Shown one piece after another: positions 33,605 to 41,981 of a stretch of 64,000 bases of DNA. Source of the DNA: Pseudomonadota bacterium. Its GTDB lineage: Bacteria; Pseudomonadota; Alphaproteobacteria; UBA1280; RI-95. Location of the stretch: positions 1 to 64,000 of the forward strand of contig WGLU01000006.1 of the NCBI GenBank assembly GCA_016125375.1, written 5' to 3'. Positions within the stretch are counted from its first letter, which is position 1. Each line of letters begins with the position of its first letter. The notes under the pieces were generated by a model. That model searched no databases, was not told the DNA's origin, and saw only the letters and a list, made by a program, of their open reading frames with translations. The position numbers and the translations under genes were made by a program.

Positions 33605-36157
33605 TTAGTTGGCCACCACGTTGACCAGGCGGCCAGGAACCACAATGCATTTACGCACGGTCAGGCCCGCCAGTTGTTCGGCCAGCGCGTCAACTGCCAG
33701 CTTTTCTGCGTCTTTCTGGCTGATATCGGCAGCAACAGTCAGGCGTGTTTTCAGTTTGCCGTTCATCTGCACAACAAGAGTGATTTCATCATCCACAATT
33801 GAATCCGCATCAAATGTCGGCCACGATGTTGCCCACAGGCGGTCTTTGTGGCCCAGACTTTCCCACAGCTCTTCAGTCACGTGGGGGATAACTGGGTTGA
33901 GCAGGCGAATGGCCGCCTCCACCCCTTCGCGGTAGACTGCTTTGGTAGCGTCGTCTGCATCCTCACTAACGCTGCCCAGCGCATTGGACAGCTCCATGAC
34001 CGCGGCGATCATGGTGTTGAACTGGAACCGGCTGACGTCGTCGGTCACTTTGCGGATGGTTTTGTGCACGGTGCGTTTGAGCGTTTTCGCCTCGCCGCTC
34101 AGTGCTGCCATCGGTATGCTTTGGGCGCTCACAGCGGTGATATCAAAAGGTGCACGGTGGACAAGATTCCACAGACGGCCGATAAAGCGCCAGGCGCCGT
34201 CAACCGCTGCATCCGACCATTCCAGATCGCGCTCGGGTGGTGCCATGAACATCATGAACAGGCGCAGGGTATCCGCGCCGTAACGCCCAACCAGAATGGA
34301 CGGGTCCACGCCGTTGTTCTTGGACTTTGACATCTTCTCCATCCGGTTGACCTTGAGGGCCTCGCCGGTTTTGATATGGGTTGCCGTCCCGTCTGCTTTC
34401 AGGTCCACATCAACAGGGTTGATATAGTCCCCGGCTGCATTCTGGTAGGAGTTGTTGATAACCATCCCTTGCGTCAGAAGGGCCTTAAAAGGTTCGTCAA
34501 CGCTTACATACCCAAGGTCACGCAGGACTTTGGTGAAGAAACGGGCGTACAACAGGTGCAGAATGGCGTGTTCGATACCGCCAATGTACTGGTCAACAGG
34601 CAGCCAGCGGTTAGCGGCCTGCCTGTTCAGCGGTTCTGTTGCGTTTACGTCGGTATAGCGGGCAAAGTACCAGCTGGAGTCGACAAACGTATCCATTGTG
34701 TCTGTCACGCGCTCTGCAGCCTTGCCGCAGGACGGGCAGTCGGTATGCTTCCACGTCGGGTGCTTGTCCAGCGGGTTACCGCTACCGGTAATCTCCACAT
34801 CTTCCGGCAACTCAACAGGCAGTTGGTCCTTGGGTACAGGCACTGTGCCACAGGACGGACAGGTAATGAACGGGATCGGCGTACCCCAGTAGCGCTGGCG
34901 GGAAACACCCCAGTCGCGCAGGCGGTAATTGAGTGTGCGCTTACCCAGCTCCTTGTTCTCGAACCAGTCGATAACCCTGGTTTTGGCTGCAGCATTGTCC
35001 AGCCCGTCAAAGGGACCACTGTTTACCAGCGTGCCGGAACCCGTCCAAGGCCCTTCAGACGGCGCATCGTTGCTTTTTATGACTGTCTTGATACCAAGGT
35101 CGTACTTTTCAGCAAAAAGGAAATCTCGCTCGTCATGCGCAGGCACAGCCATGACGGCACCTGTGCCGTAGCCCATCAGCACGTAGTTGGCAATGTAGAC
35201 AGGGACTTTTTCGCCCGTTACGGGGTGAATGGCCTTCAAGCCTGTGTCGTAACCTTTCTTCTCGGCCGTCTCAATTGCTTCAAGCGCGGTACCGAGGCTC
35301 AGACATTCCTTAACAAAAGCCGCAGCCTTGGCATCCTTTTGCGCCACAAACGTCGCCAGCGGGTGTTCTGCGGCAACGGAACAAAAGGTCACGCCCATGA
35401 TGGTGTCCGGGCGGGTGGTATACACCTCAAAGCCGCCTGCGTAGCCGTCCACCTCGAACTTGAAGGTCAGGCCTTCGGACTTGCCGATCCAGTTCTCCTG
35501 CATCAGGCGCACGCGTTCTGGCCAATCGGTCAACTGTTGCAGGTCGTCCAGCAGTTCGTCCGCATAGTCTGTAATCTTCAGGAACCACTGTTTCATGCTG
35601 CGGCGTTCAACAGCAGCGCCGGAGCGCCAGCCCTTGCCGTCAATCACCTGCTCGTTGGCCAGTACTGTTTGGTCAACGGGGTCCCAGTTCACATAAGATT
35701 CTTTTTCGTAAATCAGGCCTTTGTTGTACATGTCGATAAACAACGCCTGTTCCTGCCCATAGTACTTCGGATGGCAGGTGGCCAGCTCGCGCGACCAGTC
35801 GTATGACAGGCCAAAACGCTGCATATCAGCGCGCATATTATCGATATTGGCGTAGGTCCACTTTTTGGGATGCACCTTGTTTTTAATAGCAGCGTTTTCC
35901 GCAGGCATGCCAAAAGCATCCCATCCCATGGGGTGCAGCACATCAAAACCCTGAGCATGCTTGGCGCGGGCCAGTACATCACCAATGGTGTAATTACGCA
36001 CGTGCCCCATGTGCAGCTTGCCTGATGGGTACGGGAACATTTCCAGTACGTAGTATTTGGGCTTGCCCGATGTGTTTGAAACGCGGAAGGTATCTTCCGC
36101 GTTCCAGGTGGCCTGCCATTTTTCCTCGATGGCGAACGGGTTGTATTTAACGGTCAT
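33605..36157 (-). CDS. leuS: leucyl-tRNA synthetase
   Basis: The 850-residue class-Ia synthetase has the HIGH-type motif PYPSGKLHMGHVRNYT near the N-terminus, an editing domain with TGAVMAVPAHDERD, and the KMSKS motif (MSKSKNNGVDP). It also has a zinc-binding-like insert CPSCGTVPV and CPSCGKA, as in bacterial enzymes, and the usual length. It charges tRNA-Leu. It is followed by lptE and holA, and two bases separate it from the preceding DUF3576 gene. Confidence 0.96.
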   Translation of the reverse strand: MTVKYNPFAIEEKWQATWNAEDTFRVSNTSGKPKYYVLEMFPYPSGKLHMGHVRNYTIGDVLARAKHAQGFDVLHPMGWDAFGMPAENAAIKNKVHPKKWTYANIDNMRADMQRFGLSYDWSRELATCHPKYYGQEQALFIDMYNKGLIYEKESYVNWDPVDQTVLANEQVIDGKGWRSGAAVERRSMKQWFLKITDYADELLDDLQQLTDWPERVRLMQENWIGKSEGLTFKFEVDGYAGGFEVYTTRPDTIMGVTFCSVAAEHPLATFVAQKDAKAAAFVKECLSLGTALEAIETAEKKGYDTGLKAIHPVTGEKVPVYIANYVLMGYGTGAVMAVPAHDERDFLFAEKYDLGIKTVIKSNDAPSEGPWTGSGTLVNSGPFDGLDNAAAKTRVIDWFENKELGKRTLNYRLRDWGVSRQRYWGTPIPFITCPSCGTVPVPKDQLPVELPEDVEITGSGNPLDKHPTWKHTDCPSCGKAAERVTDTMDTFVDSSWYFARYTDVNATEPLNRQAANRWLPVDQYIGGIEHAILHLLYARFFTKVLRDLGYVSVDEPFKALLTQGMVINNSYQNAAGDYINPVDVDLKADGTATHIKTGEALKVNRMEKMSKSKNNGVDPSILVGRYGADTLRLFMMFMAPPERDLEWSDAAVDGAWRFIGRLWNLVHRAPFDITAVSAQSIPMAALSGEAKTLKRTVHKTIRKVTDDVSRFQFNTMIAAVMELSNALGSVSEDADDATKAVYREGVEAAIRLLNPVIPHVTEELWESLGHKDRLWATSWPTFDADSIVDDEITLVVQMNGKLKTRLTVAADISQKDAEKLAVDALAEQLAGLTVRKCIVVPGRLVNVVAN

Positions 36158-36158
36158 C

Positions 36159-36677
36159 TTAGTTGCTTGCCTTGTCTTTTACGCGCAATACGCGAGCACG
36201 GGTCAAAATTGTGTCCTCCAACTGGCGCGCAGTACTATCGCTTGCGGTCGTATCAGTCCAGCCATCTTTAGCTTTCTGCTGCTTGAATACGGTCACACGC
36301 AAGGACTGCGGGCGCAGGCTCTTACCCAGAATGTACACGTTCAGCTTGACGCGCTCGTCCGGCTTTTCCGGGCTGGCATACCAGTCCGTCACAATAACGC
36401 CGCCGGCACTGTCTGCCTGAACAACAGGCAGGAAAGACACAGCTTCCAGACTTGCCCGCCACAGGTAACCGTTCACATTCAGGCCTGCAGAAGTGCCAAA
36501 TTCACCGCCACCGCCCGGACGGAAAGCGTCCAGAATGTTACCGCTCTCACCAGAAAACAGACCGGGACCAGCTTTGGAGTCCTGCGGGAGCGGGTTCTTC
36601 TCCGGTGCTTGAATATCGCCGGCACAGGCGGCCAGCAGAACAGGCAGAAGAAGGGCGGAAAGACGGTTTTTAATCAT
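36159..36677 (-). CDS. DUF3576 lipoprotein
   Basis: The 172-residue lipoprotein has signal MIKNRLSALLLPVLLAAC. The mature part contains NVNGYLWRASLEAVSFLPV and GVIVTDWYASPEKPDERVKL, the pattern of DUF3576, a family I associate chiefly with Alphaproteobacteria. Its function is unknown, but outer-membrane location is likely. I start at the ATG with the signal peptide; its ribosome site is weak. It lies one base before leuS. Confidence 0.85.
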   Translation of the reverse strand: MIKNRLSALLLPVLLAACAGDIQAPEKNPLPQDSKAGPGLFSGESGNILDAFRPGGGGEFGTSAGLNVNGYLWRASLEAVSFLPVVQADSAGGVIVTDWYASPEKPDERVKLNVYILGKSLRPQSLRVTVFKQQKAKDGWTDTTASDSTARQLEDTILTRARVLRVKDKASN

Positions 36678-36763
36678 TTTAAGCGACTCGGTTGTTAAAT
36701 ATTCGGGATATTCCCAATACAAATGTTGCTCATATTAGCGCTTTGGCGTGTCGCTGTTAACCC

Positions 36764-36795
36764 AAAAAAGAAAGAGCGCTGCTTTCGCAGCGCTC
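36764..36795 (-). terminator. rho-independent terminator of the porin gene
   Basis: On the minus strand GAGCGCTGC / GCAGCGCTC closes a GAAA loop and is followed by TTTCTTTTTT. It lies 25 bases after the porin stop codon. Confidence 0.9.
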
Positions 36796-36820
36796 CTCTT
36801 TGACTTAGCAACACTGTTGC

Positions 36821-37948
36821 TTAGAACTTCACGCGGAGGTTCAGAGCGTACAGGTTGATGGAGTCGGTGTTGGTACCAGTGCGGTCCAGGTCCATGTTGC
36901 GGTACAGACCGGCCAGGCTTACGCCGTTGCCCATGTTGTACTGACCTGCCAGACCCCAAGCGGTAGCTTCTTGGTTCAGAGTACCAATTTGCATGTCGCT
37001 TGCTTTGGTGTAGTCGGCGCCAACTTCGAACGCATCCCAGGTGTAGCCCAGTTTTACGTAGATGAAGTTAGGATCGTCAACGCCAGTGGCTTTCTTGTCC
37101 AGGTTTTGCTCGCCGTAAGCGATGGTGGCACCAATGCCCATGTCATGCTTAACGGACAGCGAACCAGCCCACTGATCTTCCAGGATGTTGTTAGCAGCGG
37201 TAGCAGTGTTGTTGAATGCTACGTAGCCTACGCCACCTTTAACTTCGAAGGCATCGATTTTGCCGCTGTACAGAACAGCTGCGTCGATGTCGCCGCCTTG
37301 AGCAGCAGCGATACGGCCTTGGAAGCCATTGAAGATCGGGGAGTCATAACGAACGGTTTGAACGCGGTCGTTGTGGCTGCGGGAAGCGATACCGTCCAGG
37401 TTGTCAAAAGCCTGGGAAACGGTAGCAACAGCAGTACCGGCAGTGTTGTTCTGACGGAAGCTCAGGCCGCCGCCGAAACGGTCAACGCCAGAACCCAGAA
37501 CGTCGTCAACGCCAGCGATATCGATCTCGGTGATACCGTCGGTAGCTGTGCTGGTGCGACCCAGGAATACAGCACCCCAGTTACCAGCCAGGCCAACACG
37601 GGTGTGACGCTCGGTCAGACCAGCAGCGTTAGCAGGCTGAGGAGTGGTACCCAGAGTGGTGGAGTTGTTTTGAGCGATAGTGTTGGAATCGCCGTTACCA
37701 CCGGATTGTACTTCGGCTTCGATCAGCACGGAAGCGGTCAGACCGTTGTCCAGAGCTTGGGAGCCGCGCAGACCGAAACGAGTCGAGGACTTGTCGTTGT
37801 CTACGAAGTTGGTTTGGGTGTCTTTACCATCATCATATACGAGGATGGACTTGTTAGCTTGACCGTACAGGTCAACGTCTACGGCGTTGGCAGCCGCAGC
37901 GCCGAACGCTACGAAAGCCGAAGTTGCCAGCAGCAGGGACTTCTTCAT
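36821..37948 (-). CDS. outer-membrane porin
   Basis: The 375-residue outer-membrane porin has signal MKKSLLLATSAFVAFGAAAA ending ANA, mature start VDVDLYGQANKS, and TRFGLRGSQALDNGL typical of the Gram-negative porin family (Porin_4). Alternating beta strands run to a C-terminal Phe (NLRVKF). A strong ribosome site (GGAGG) and a strong terminator suggest high expression. It probably allows general diffusion of small solutes. The roughly 215 bases between it and yggS hold the divergent promoters. Confidence 0.9.
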   Translation of the reverse strand: MKKSLLLATSAFVAFGAAAANAVDVDLYGQANKSILVYDDGKDTQTNFVDNDKSSTRFGLRGSQALDNGLTASVLIEAEVQSGGNGDSNTIAQNNSTTLGTTPQPANAAGLTERHTRVGLAGNWGAVFLGRTSTATDGITEIDIAGVDDVLGSGVDRFGGGLSFRQNNTAGTAVATVSQAFDNLDGIASRSHNDRVQTVRYDSPIFNGFQGRIAAAQGGDIDAAVLYSGKIDAFEVKGGVGYVAFNNTATAANNILEDQWAGSLSVKHDMGIGATIAYGEQNLDKKATGVDDPNFIYVKLGYTWDAFEVGADYTKASDMQIGTLNQEATAWGLAGQYNMGNGVSLAGLYRNMDLDRTGTNTDSINLYALNLRVKF

Positions 37949-38164
37949 TGTATCCTCCAAGGATTTTTGCTGTTTAGCCAGTCTTTATACCGACCATAGG
38001 CCGGGCGAGACGAATCTCTTTACTGGCCTACAATAAAGAGCTGGGAGGTTGGGGGTCAACCTCTTATCATGTTTCAGGGTGTTCTTGGGGCAACGGTGTG
38101 TGTTTTTTGCGCAACGCATTTAATGGCCCCCCATTCTTTCCAACACGGACAAAAACAGAAAAAA

Positions 38165-38833
38165 ATGGCTCAGACATTAGATAAACAAGCGATATATACC
38201 TGTATGACCCGTATCCGGTCTTTCTGTGCGGACAATGGGCTGGCTAACCCTGTTTTGGTTGCGGCAACCAAATCACAGCCCACAAAAACCATTCTTTTAG
38301 CTCACGAGGCCGGCGTAACCGATGTAGGGGAAAACTACGTTCAGGAGGCTCAAGAAAAAGCTGCCCAGGGTGCCTATGCAGGTTTACGTCTTCATTTTAT
38401 CGGGCGTTTCCAATCCAATAAGGCACGGGAGGTCGCACGCCTTTTTGATGTGGTTCACAGCCTGGATAAGGCAAGCTCAGCCGACAAACTGGATAAGGCC
38501 TGTGCTCAGGAATCGAAAACCATGGACGTGTTTATACAGGTATATCTGGGAACCGCCCGGGAAGGGAGGAGTGGCACAACGCCGGAGGAACTTGGCGAAC
38601 TGGTGCAGCACATCCGCAAACTCAGGCACCTTAATCTGGTCGGGCTTATGTGTATGCCAGCCACTGACGACCCATGCCCGCAGGAGTCGTTCCGCAGCGT
38701 GAGGCAACTGGGGGAAACACTGGGGCTACGCCAGTTTTCAATGGGGATGAGTGGTGACTGGCAGGACGCATTGCTGGCGGGTGCCACCCATATCCGTCTT
38801 GGTACAGTCCTTTTTGGAAGCCGGACCAAATAA
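38165..38833 (+). CDS. yggS: YggS/PROSC family PLP-homeostasis protein
   Basis: The 222-residue PLP-binding TIM-barrel protein has VLVAATKSQPT (Lys for the PLP Schiff base), GENYVQEAQEK, LHFIGRFQSNKARE and MGMSGDWQDAL, which are family landmarks. It maintains vitamin B6 and amino-acid homeostasis and has no known catalytic activity. I start at 38165; an ATG at 38126 is possible but adds unlikely residues. It faces the porin gene and ends at a terminator. Confidence 0.9.
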   Translation: MAQTLDKQAIYTCMTRIRSFCADNGLANPVLVAATKSQPTKTILLAHEAGVTDVGENYVQEAQEKAAQGAYAGLRLHFIGRFQSNKAREVARLFDVVHSLDKASSADKLDKACAQESKTMDVFIQVYLGTAREGRSGTTPEELGELVQHIRKLRHLNLVGLMCMPATDDPCPQESFRSVRQLGETLGLRQFSMGMSGDWQDALLAGATHIRLGTVLFGSRTK

Positions 38834-38834
38834 C

Positions 38835-38868
38835 AAAAGCCGCCCCCGGAGGGACGGCTTTCTTCGTT
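38835..38868 (+). terminator. rho-independent terminator after yggS
   Basis: The stem AAAGCCG / CGGCTTT, with an inner CCCCC/GGG pairing, is followed by a T-rich stretch. It sits between convergent genes and overlaps the end of the minus-strand gene. Confidence 0.7.
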
Positions 38869-39466
38869 AGGCACCTACGATAGCGGGAGCTTGACGTTTG
38901 ATGAGCTCCAGCGCGGCAATCAGCCGTTCGATGCCAGTGGCATCGAGCTTGTCGGCCTGTTGCAGGATGACCGCGTAGCGCTGCGACGGGTAGGGCATGT
39001 CGAGCAACAGTTTGTTCAGCGCCCCCAATGCAGCCTGTTTGCGGGCTGCCCAGTAGGGTTGGCCGTAACGGCGTTCCAGATAGCGGGAAAAGCCCATCCC
39101 AACGCCTCCGAAGGCAAGCGCGAAGGGGATCATGGGCCCGAACAGCCCCAGCAGGTCCGGCGCGACACCTGTATCGTGCGCCATCGGTACGAAGATGCTG
39201 AACATCAGCGCGGGCATGGCGCCATAGAGCATGACAACCAGGCCCCAAGGGGCAGGACGGGCGTCGGCGCTGGGCTTGCCCAGCACGTGGGCATTGACCG
39301 AGTGGCCGAACAGGAGGCCGGCCGCTACGCCGGCCAGAACCGGCAGACCGTAAGTCATCAGGGGATTGAGGAACAGATCGCGGGGCAGGTTGAACAACAG
39401 CACGTTGAACGCGCTGAAGAACAGCAACCCCCACAGGGGCAGTAAACGGATGAGCAGTCCAGGCAT
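38867..39466 (-). CDS. membrane protein, hypothetical
   Basis: The 199-residue protein has about four membrane helices in residues 3-130 (for example LLPLWGLLFFSAFNVLLF) and a helical cytoplasmic C-terminus. GGAG lies at good distance from the ATG. It lies between yggS and parB. Its codon use is more GC-rich than neighbouring genes (many GCC/CTG/CGC codons). The family is not recognised. Confidence 0.6.
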   Translation of the reverse strand: MPGLLIRLLPLWGLLFFSAFNVLLFNLPRDLFLNPLMTYGLPVLAGVAAGLLFGHSVNAHVLGKPSADARPAPWGLVVMLYGAMPALMFSIFVPMAHDTGVAPDLLGLFGPMIPFALAFGGVGMGFSRYLERRYGQPYWAARKQAALGALNKLLLDMPYPSQRYAVILQQADKLDATGIERLIAALELIKRQAPAIVGA

Positions 39467-39573
39467 AGGACACTCCGCAGGTCAGGAGAGAAAACGGAAA
39501 GGGTAATATTACAGCGGTATGTATATACCGCACGCACACCCTTTCAGCAAGATATCCCGGGAAAGCACGAGGA

Positions 39574-39594
39574 GGGGGTGCATCCTGCACCCCC
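39574..39594. repeat. GC-rich inverted repeat after parB
   Basis: The inverted repeat GGGGGTGCA / TGCACCCCC has a three-base spacer and lies 24 bases downstream of parB. No T tract follows on the minus strand, so it is only a possible terminator or stability element. Confidence 0.5.
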
Positions 39595-39617
39595 TATCCA
39601 ATGCCGAAACGAAAGGG

Positions 39618-40490
39618 TTACATACCCAAACGTGACAGCAAACTGGTCAACTCCTGCTCGGAAGCAAAGGCGATCTTCATCGCACCGCTACCGTTTTTCT
39701 GGCTGATTGCCACTTTAAGGCCGCCCAGACGAGAAGAAACGCGATCCTCCAGTTCTTTGGTCGCATCGTCCTTACTGCGGCGACGACGGATAACGCCCTG
39801 CTCTTCTTCCAGTAATTTACGCACCATTTCTTCGGTTTCACGGACCGAAAGGCTGTCTTTCATCACCTTCATGGCGGCGCGGATCTGGCCTTCTTTCTCG
39901 TTCAGGGCAAGCAGCGCGCGGGCATGACCCATAGAGATACCACCGCTGGAAACCAGCTGGCGTACCTTTTCGGGCAACGACAGCAACCGCATCAGATTGG
40001 TGATGTGGCTACGGCTTTTGCCGGTCACGCGGGCCATATCCTCGTGCGTGTAATTAAACTCGTTGACCAGACGCAGGTAACCGGCAGCTTCATCAATCGG
40101 GTTCAGATCACTACGCTGGACGTTTTCAACAAGAGCCACTTCCAGAGCCTTGCTATCGTCCATTTCACGAATGATAACAGGGACTTCTGTCAGGCCAGCC
40201 TCTTGCGAGGCGCGCCAGCGACGTTCACCGGCAATAATCTCGTAACGACCCACGGTGCCTTTTTTCGGGCGCACCAGCAGCGGCTGGAGCACACCTTGCT
40301 CTTTGATAGAGGCGGCAAGGGACTTCAGGGCATCTTCATCAAAAAAGCGGCGAGGCTGGGCATCCGACGGCTCCAGAGAGGTTACAGGCAGCGTTTTTTC
40401 GGCCACAGCACCTTCTTTTGTGGATGCCTTCAGGTCGGCATCACCTTCATCCAACAGGGCACCAAGCCCTTTACCCAAACGCGTGCTCAT
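39618..40490 (-). CDS. parB: chromosome-partitioning protein ParB
   Basis: The 290-residue ParB family protein has the GERRWRASQEAGLTEVPVI CTPase-type box, then VENVQRSDLNPIDEAAGY, a helix-turn-helix (ARVTGKSRSHITNLMRLL) and a C-terminal dimerisation domain. It binds parS palindromes and spreads or clamps DNA, working with ParA to segregate origins. The start overlaps parA's stop by four bases. The parS-like sites found within 3 kb fit its role. Confidence 0.95.
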   Translation of the reverse strand: MSTRLGKGLGALLDEGDADLKASTKEGAVAEKTLPVTSLEPSDAQPRRFFDEDALKSLAASIKEQGVLQPLLVRPKKGTVGRYEIIAGERRWRASQEAGLTEVPVIIREMDDSKALEVALVENVQRSDLNPIDEAAGYLRLVNEFNYTHEDMARVTGKSRSHITNLMRLLSLPEKVRQLVSSGGISMGHARALLALNEKEGQIRAAMKVMKDSLSVRETEEMVRKLLEEEQGVIRRRRSKDDATKELEDRVSSRLGGLKVAISQKNGSGAMKIAFASEQELTSLLSRLGM

Positions 40491-41269
40491 GCAGCAGTCC
40501 TCACTTCAGCTTTAGTTTTCAGAATTTCAGCAGCCAGACTCATGTAGGCGCGGCTGCCAGGGCAATGCACATCGTACAACAGCACGGGTTTGCCATGGCT
40601 CGGCGCCTCGGACACCCGTACGTTACGCGGAATAACAGTATTGAATACCTTACGGCCCAAATGCCCGCGCACATCGGCCTCAACCAGACCGGACAGGTTG
40701 TTGCGGCGGTCATACATGGTCAACAGCACGCCCATCAGCTCCAGATTCGGGTTCAGGCTGCGCTTGACCAACTCGATGGTACGGAACAGCTGGGAGATAC
40801 CTTCCATGGCAAAAAACTCGGTTTGCAGGGGCACCATCACCTGCTGGGCGGCGGTCAGGGCATTAATGGTAAGCAAGCCCAGTGAAGGGGGGCAGTCAAC
40901 AAACACGTAATCATAAACATCGGCTACTTCTGCCAGCGCATTCTTCAGGCGGTACTCGCGTGCGATTGCAGAAACCAATTCAATTTCGCCACCGGACAGG
41001 TGAACAGTAGACGGAACAATATCCAATCCCGGCACATCTGTATGGTAGATCGCTTCTTTAACCGTGCACTGTTCGGTAATAACAGCGTAAACGTTTTTTT
41101 CGCACTTTGTTTTATCGATACCGAAGCCTGTTGTGGCGTTTCCTTGTGGATCAAAATCAACAATCAACACCTTGCTACCACAAGCCGCCATTGCGGTTGC
41201 CAAATTAATTGTGGTTGTGGTTTTACCCACACCGCCTTTTTGGTTTGATACTGCGATAATACGGGACAT
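40487..41269 (-). CDS. parA: chromosome-partitioning ATPase ParA (Soj)
   Basis: The 260-residue ParA/MinD-type ATPase has the deviant Walker A (NQKGGVGKTTTTINLA), VDFDPQGNATTG, and the Walker B region DYVFVDCPPSLGLLT. It moves parS-bound ParB and the origins toward opposite poles. It is in an operon with parB and lies next to rsmG and mnmG, the conserved origin-proximal set. A parS-like palindrome lies just upstream (41318-41333). Confidence 0.96.
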   Translation of the reverse strand: MSRIIAVSNQKGGVGKTTTTINLATAMAACGSKVLIVDFDPQGNATTGFGIDKTKCEKNVYAVITEQCTVKEAIYHTDVPGLDIVPSTVHLSGGEIELVSAIAREYRLKNALAEVADVYDYVFVDCPPSLGLLTINALTAAQQVMVPLQTEFFAMEGISQLFRTIELVKRSLNPNLELMGVLLTMYDRRNNLSGLVEADVRGHLGRKVFNTVIPRNVRVSEAPSHGKPVLLYDVHCPGSRAYMSLAAEILKTKAEVRTAA

Positions 41270-41317
41270 CGTGCAAACACCCTTTATTTTTGCTTTTGAT
41301 TTTTAGCGACTCGGGAT

Positions 41318-41333
41318 GTTTCACGTGGAACAG
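41318..41333. promoter_or_regulatory. parS-like palindrome upstream of parA
   Basis: TGTTTCACGTGGAACA matches the widespread parS consensus TGTTNCACGTGAAACA when read on the minus strand. It lies in the 76-base gap between rsmG and parA. Confidence 0.85.
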
Positions 41334-41345
41334 GTCATTTAAGAC

Positions 41346-41981
41346 TTATCTCTTCCTTCGGACATCTGTCGCAATCAAAACTTTTGCATCTAGAAAAGTT
41401 ATACTCTCTTCTAGCTGTGTTGTCATGTCCCAAAATTTACTTGCGTGTGCAATTTCTGAGTTGACAGTTTCGCCTTTTGGAAAAACAAAAACTGTGTCTG
41501 CTTCTTTCAGATGCTCAGTCCAGGAAAATAAATCTTGGAGGTCGGCCAATGCACGTGCAGAAATGACATCGAAATGTCCATTGACCTTTCGCACATCTTC
41601 CTGGAGGACGGAAAACTTTTCCTTGAGTCCTGTTTCACGTGAAACATGCATCATGAACTGCACCTTCTTGCCAACACGTTCGCACGCCGTGACGTGATTG
41701 TCGGTAAGGATAGCAAGAACGAGTGCGGGGAACCCTGCACCGCTTCCGATATCAAGAATCTTTTTGCCTGATCCCACATAAGGGACAAGTTGTGCACTGT
41801 CCAGCAGGTGACGTGTATAGAGGAAAGGGAGCGTTTCCGGCCCAACAAGGTTGAACTTGGCCTGCCACTGGATAAGAAGCTGGGCATAGCGTTCCAGTTG
41901 GACGGCCTGAGCAGGGGAAACGGCCACGCCGATACGGGCGCAGCCGTCCAGAAAGTCCTGGAATGTCTCGGCTTTAGGCAC
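41346..41981 (-). CDS. rsmG: 16S rRNA m7G527 methyltransferase RsmG (GidB)
   Basis: The 211-residue SAM-dependent methyltransferase has [20 protein letters not shown], the SAM-binding [17 protein letters not shown] and the [10 protein letters not shown] motif, which are RsmG hallmarks. It methylates G527 of 16S rRNA. The start overlaps mnmG by eight bases. A perfect parS site lies inside the coding sequence (41631-41646). Confidence 0.95.
   Translation of the reverse strand: MPKAETFQDFLDGCARIGVAVSPAQAVQLERYAQLLIQWQAKFNLVGPETLPFLYTRHLLDSAQLVPYVGSGKKILDIGSGAGFPALVLAILTDNHVTACERVGKKVQFMMHVSRETGLKEKFSVLQEDVRKVNGHFDVISARALADLQDLFSWTEHLKEADTVFVFPKGETVNSEIAHASKFWDMTTQLEESITFLDAKVLIATDVRRKR
41631..41646. 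promoter_or_regulatory. perfect parS site inside rsmG
   Basis: TGTTTCACGTGAAACA is the fully palindromic 16-base parS consensus, located within the rsmG coding sequence. Confidence 0.92.

Noticed and set aside
38646-39590. Long open frame on the minus strand overlapping the four-helix membrane protein, giving an Arg/Pro-rich product
   Set aside because: Its composition is that of a shifted frame through GC-rich codons; the frame with membrane helices and a good ribosome site is preferred.
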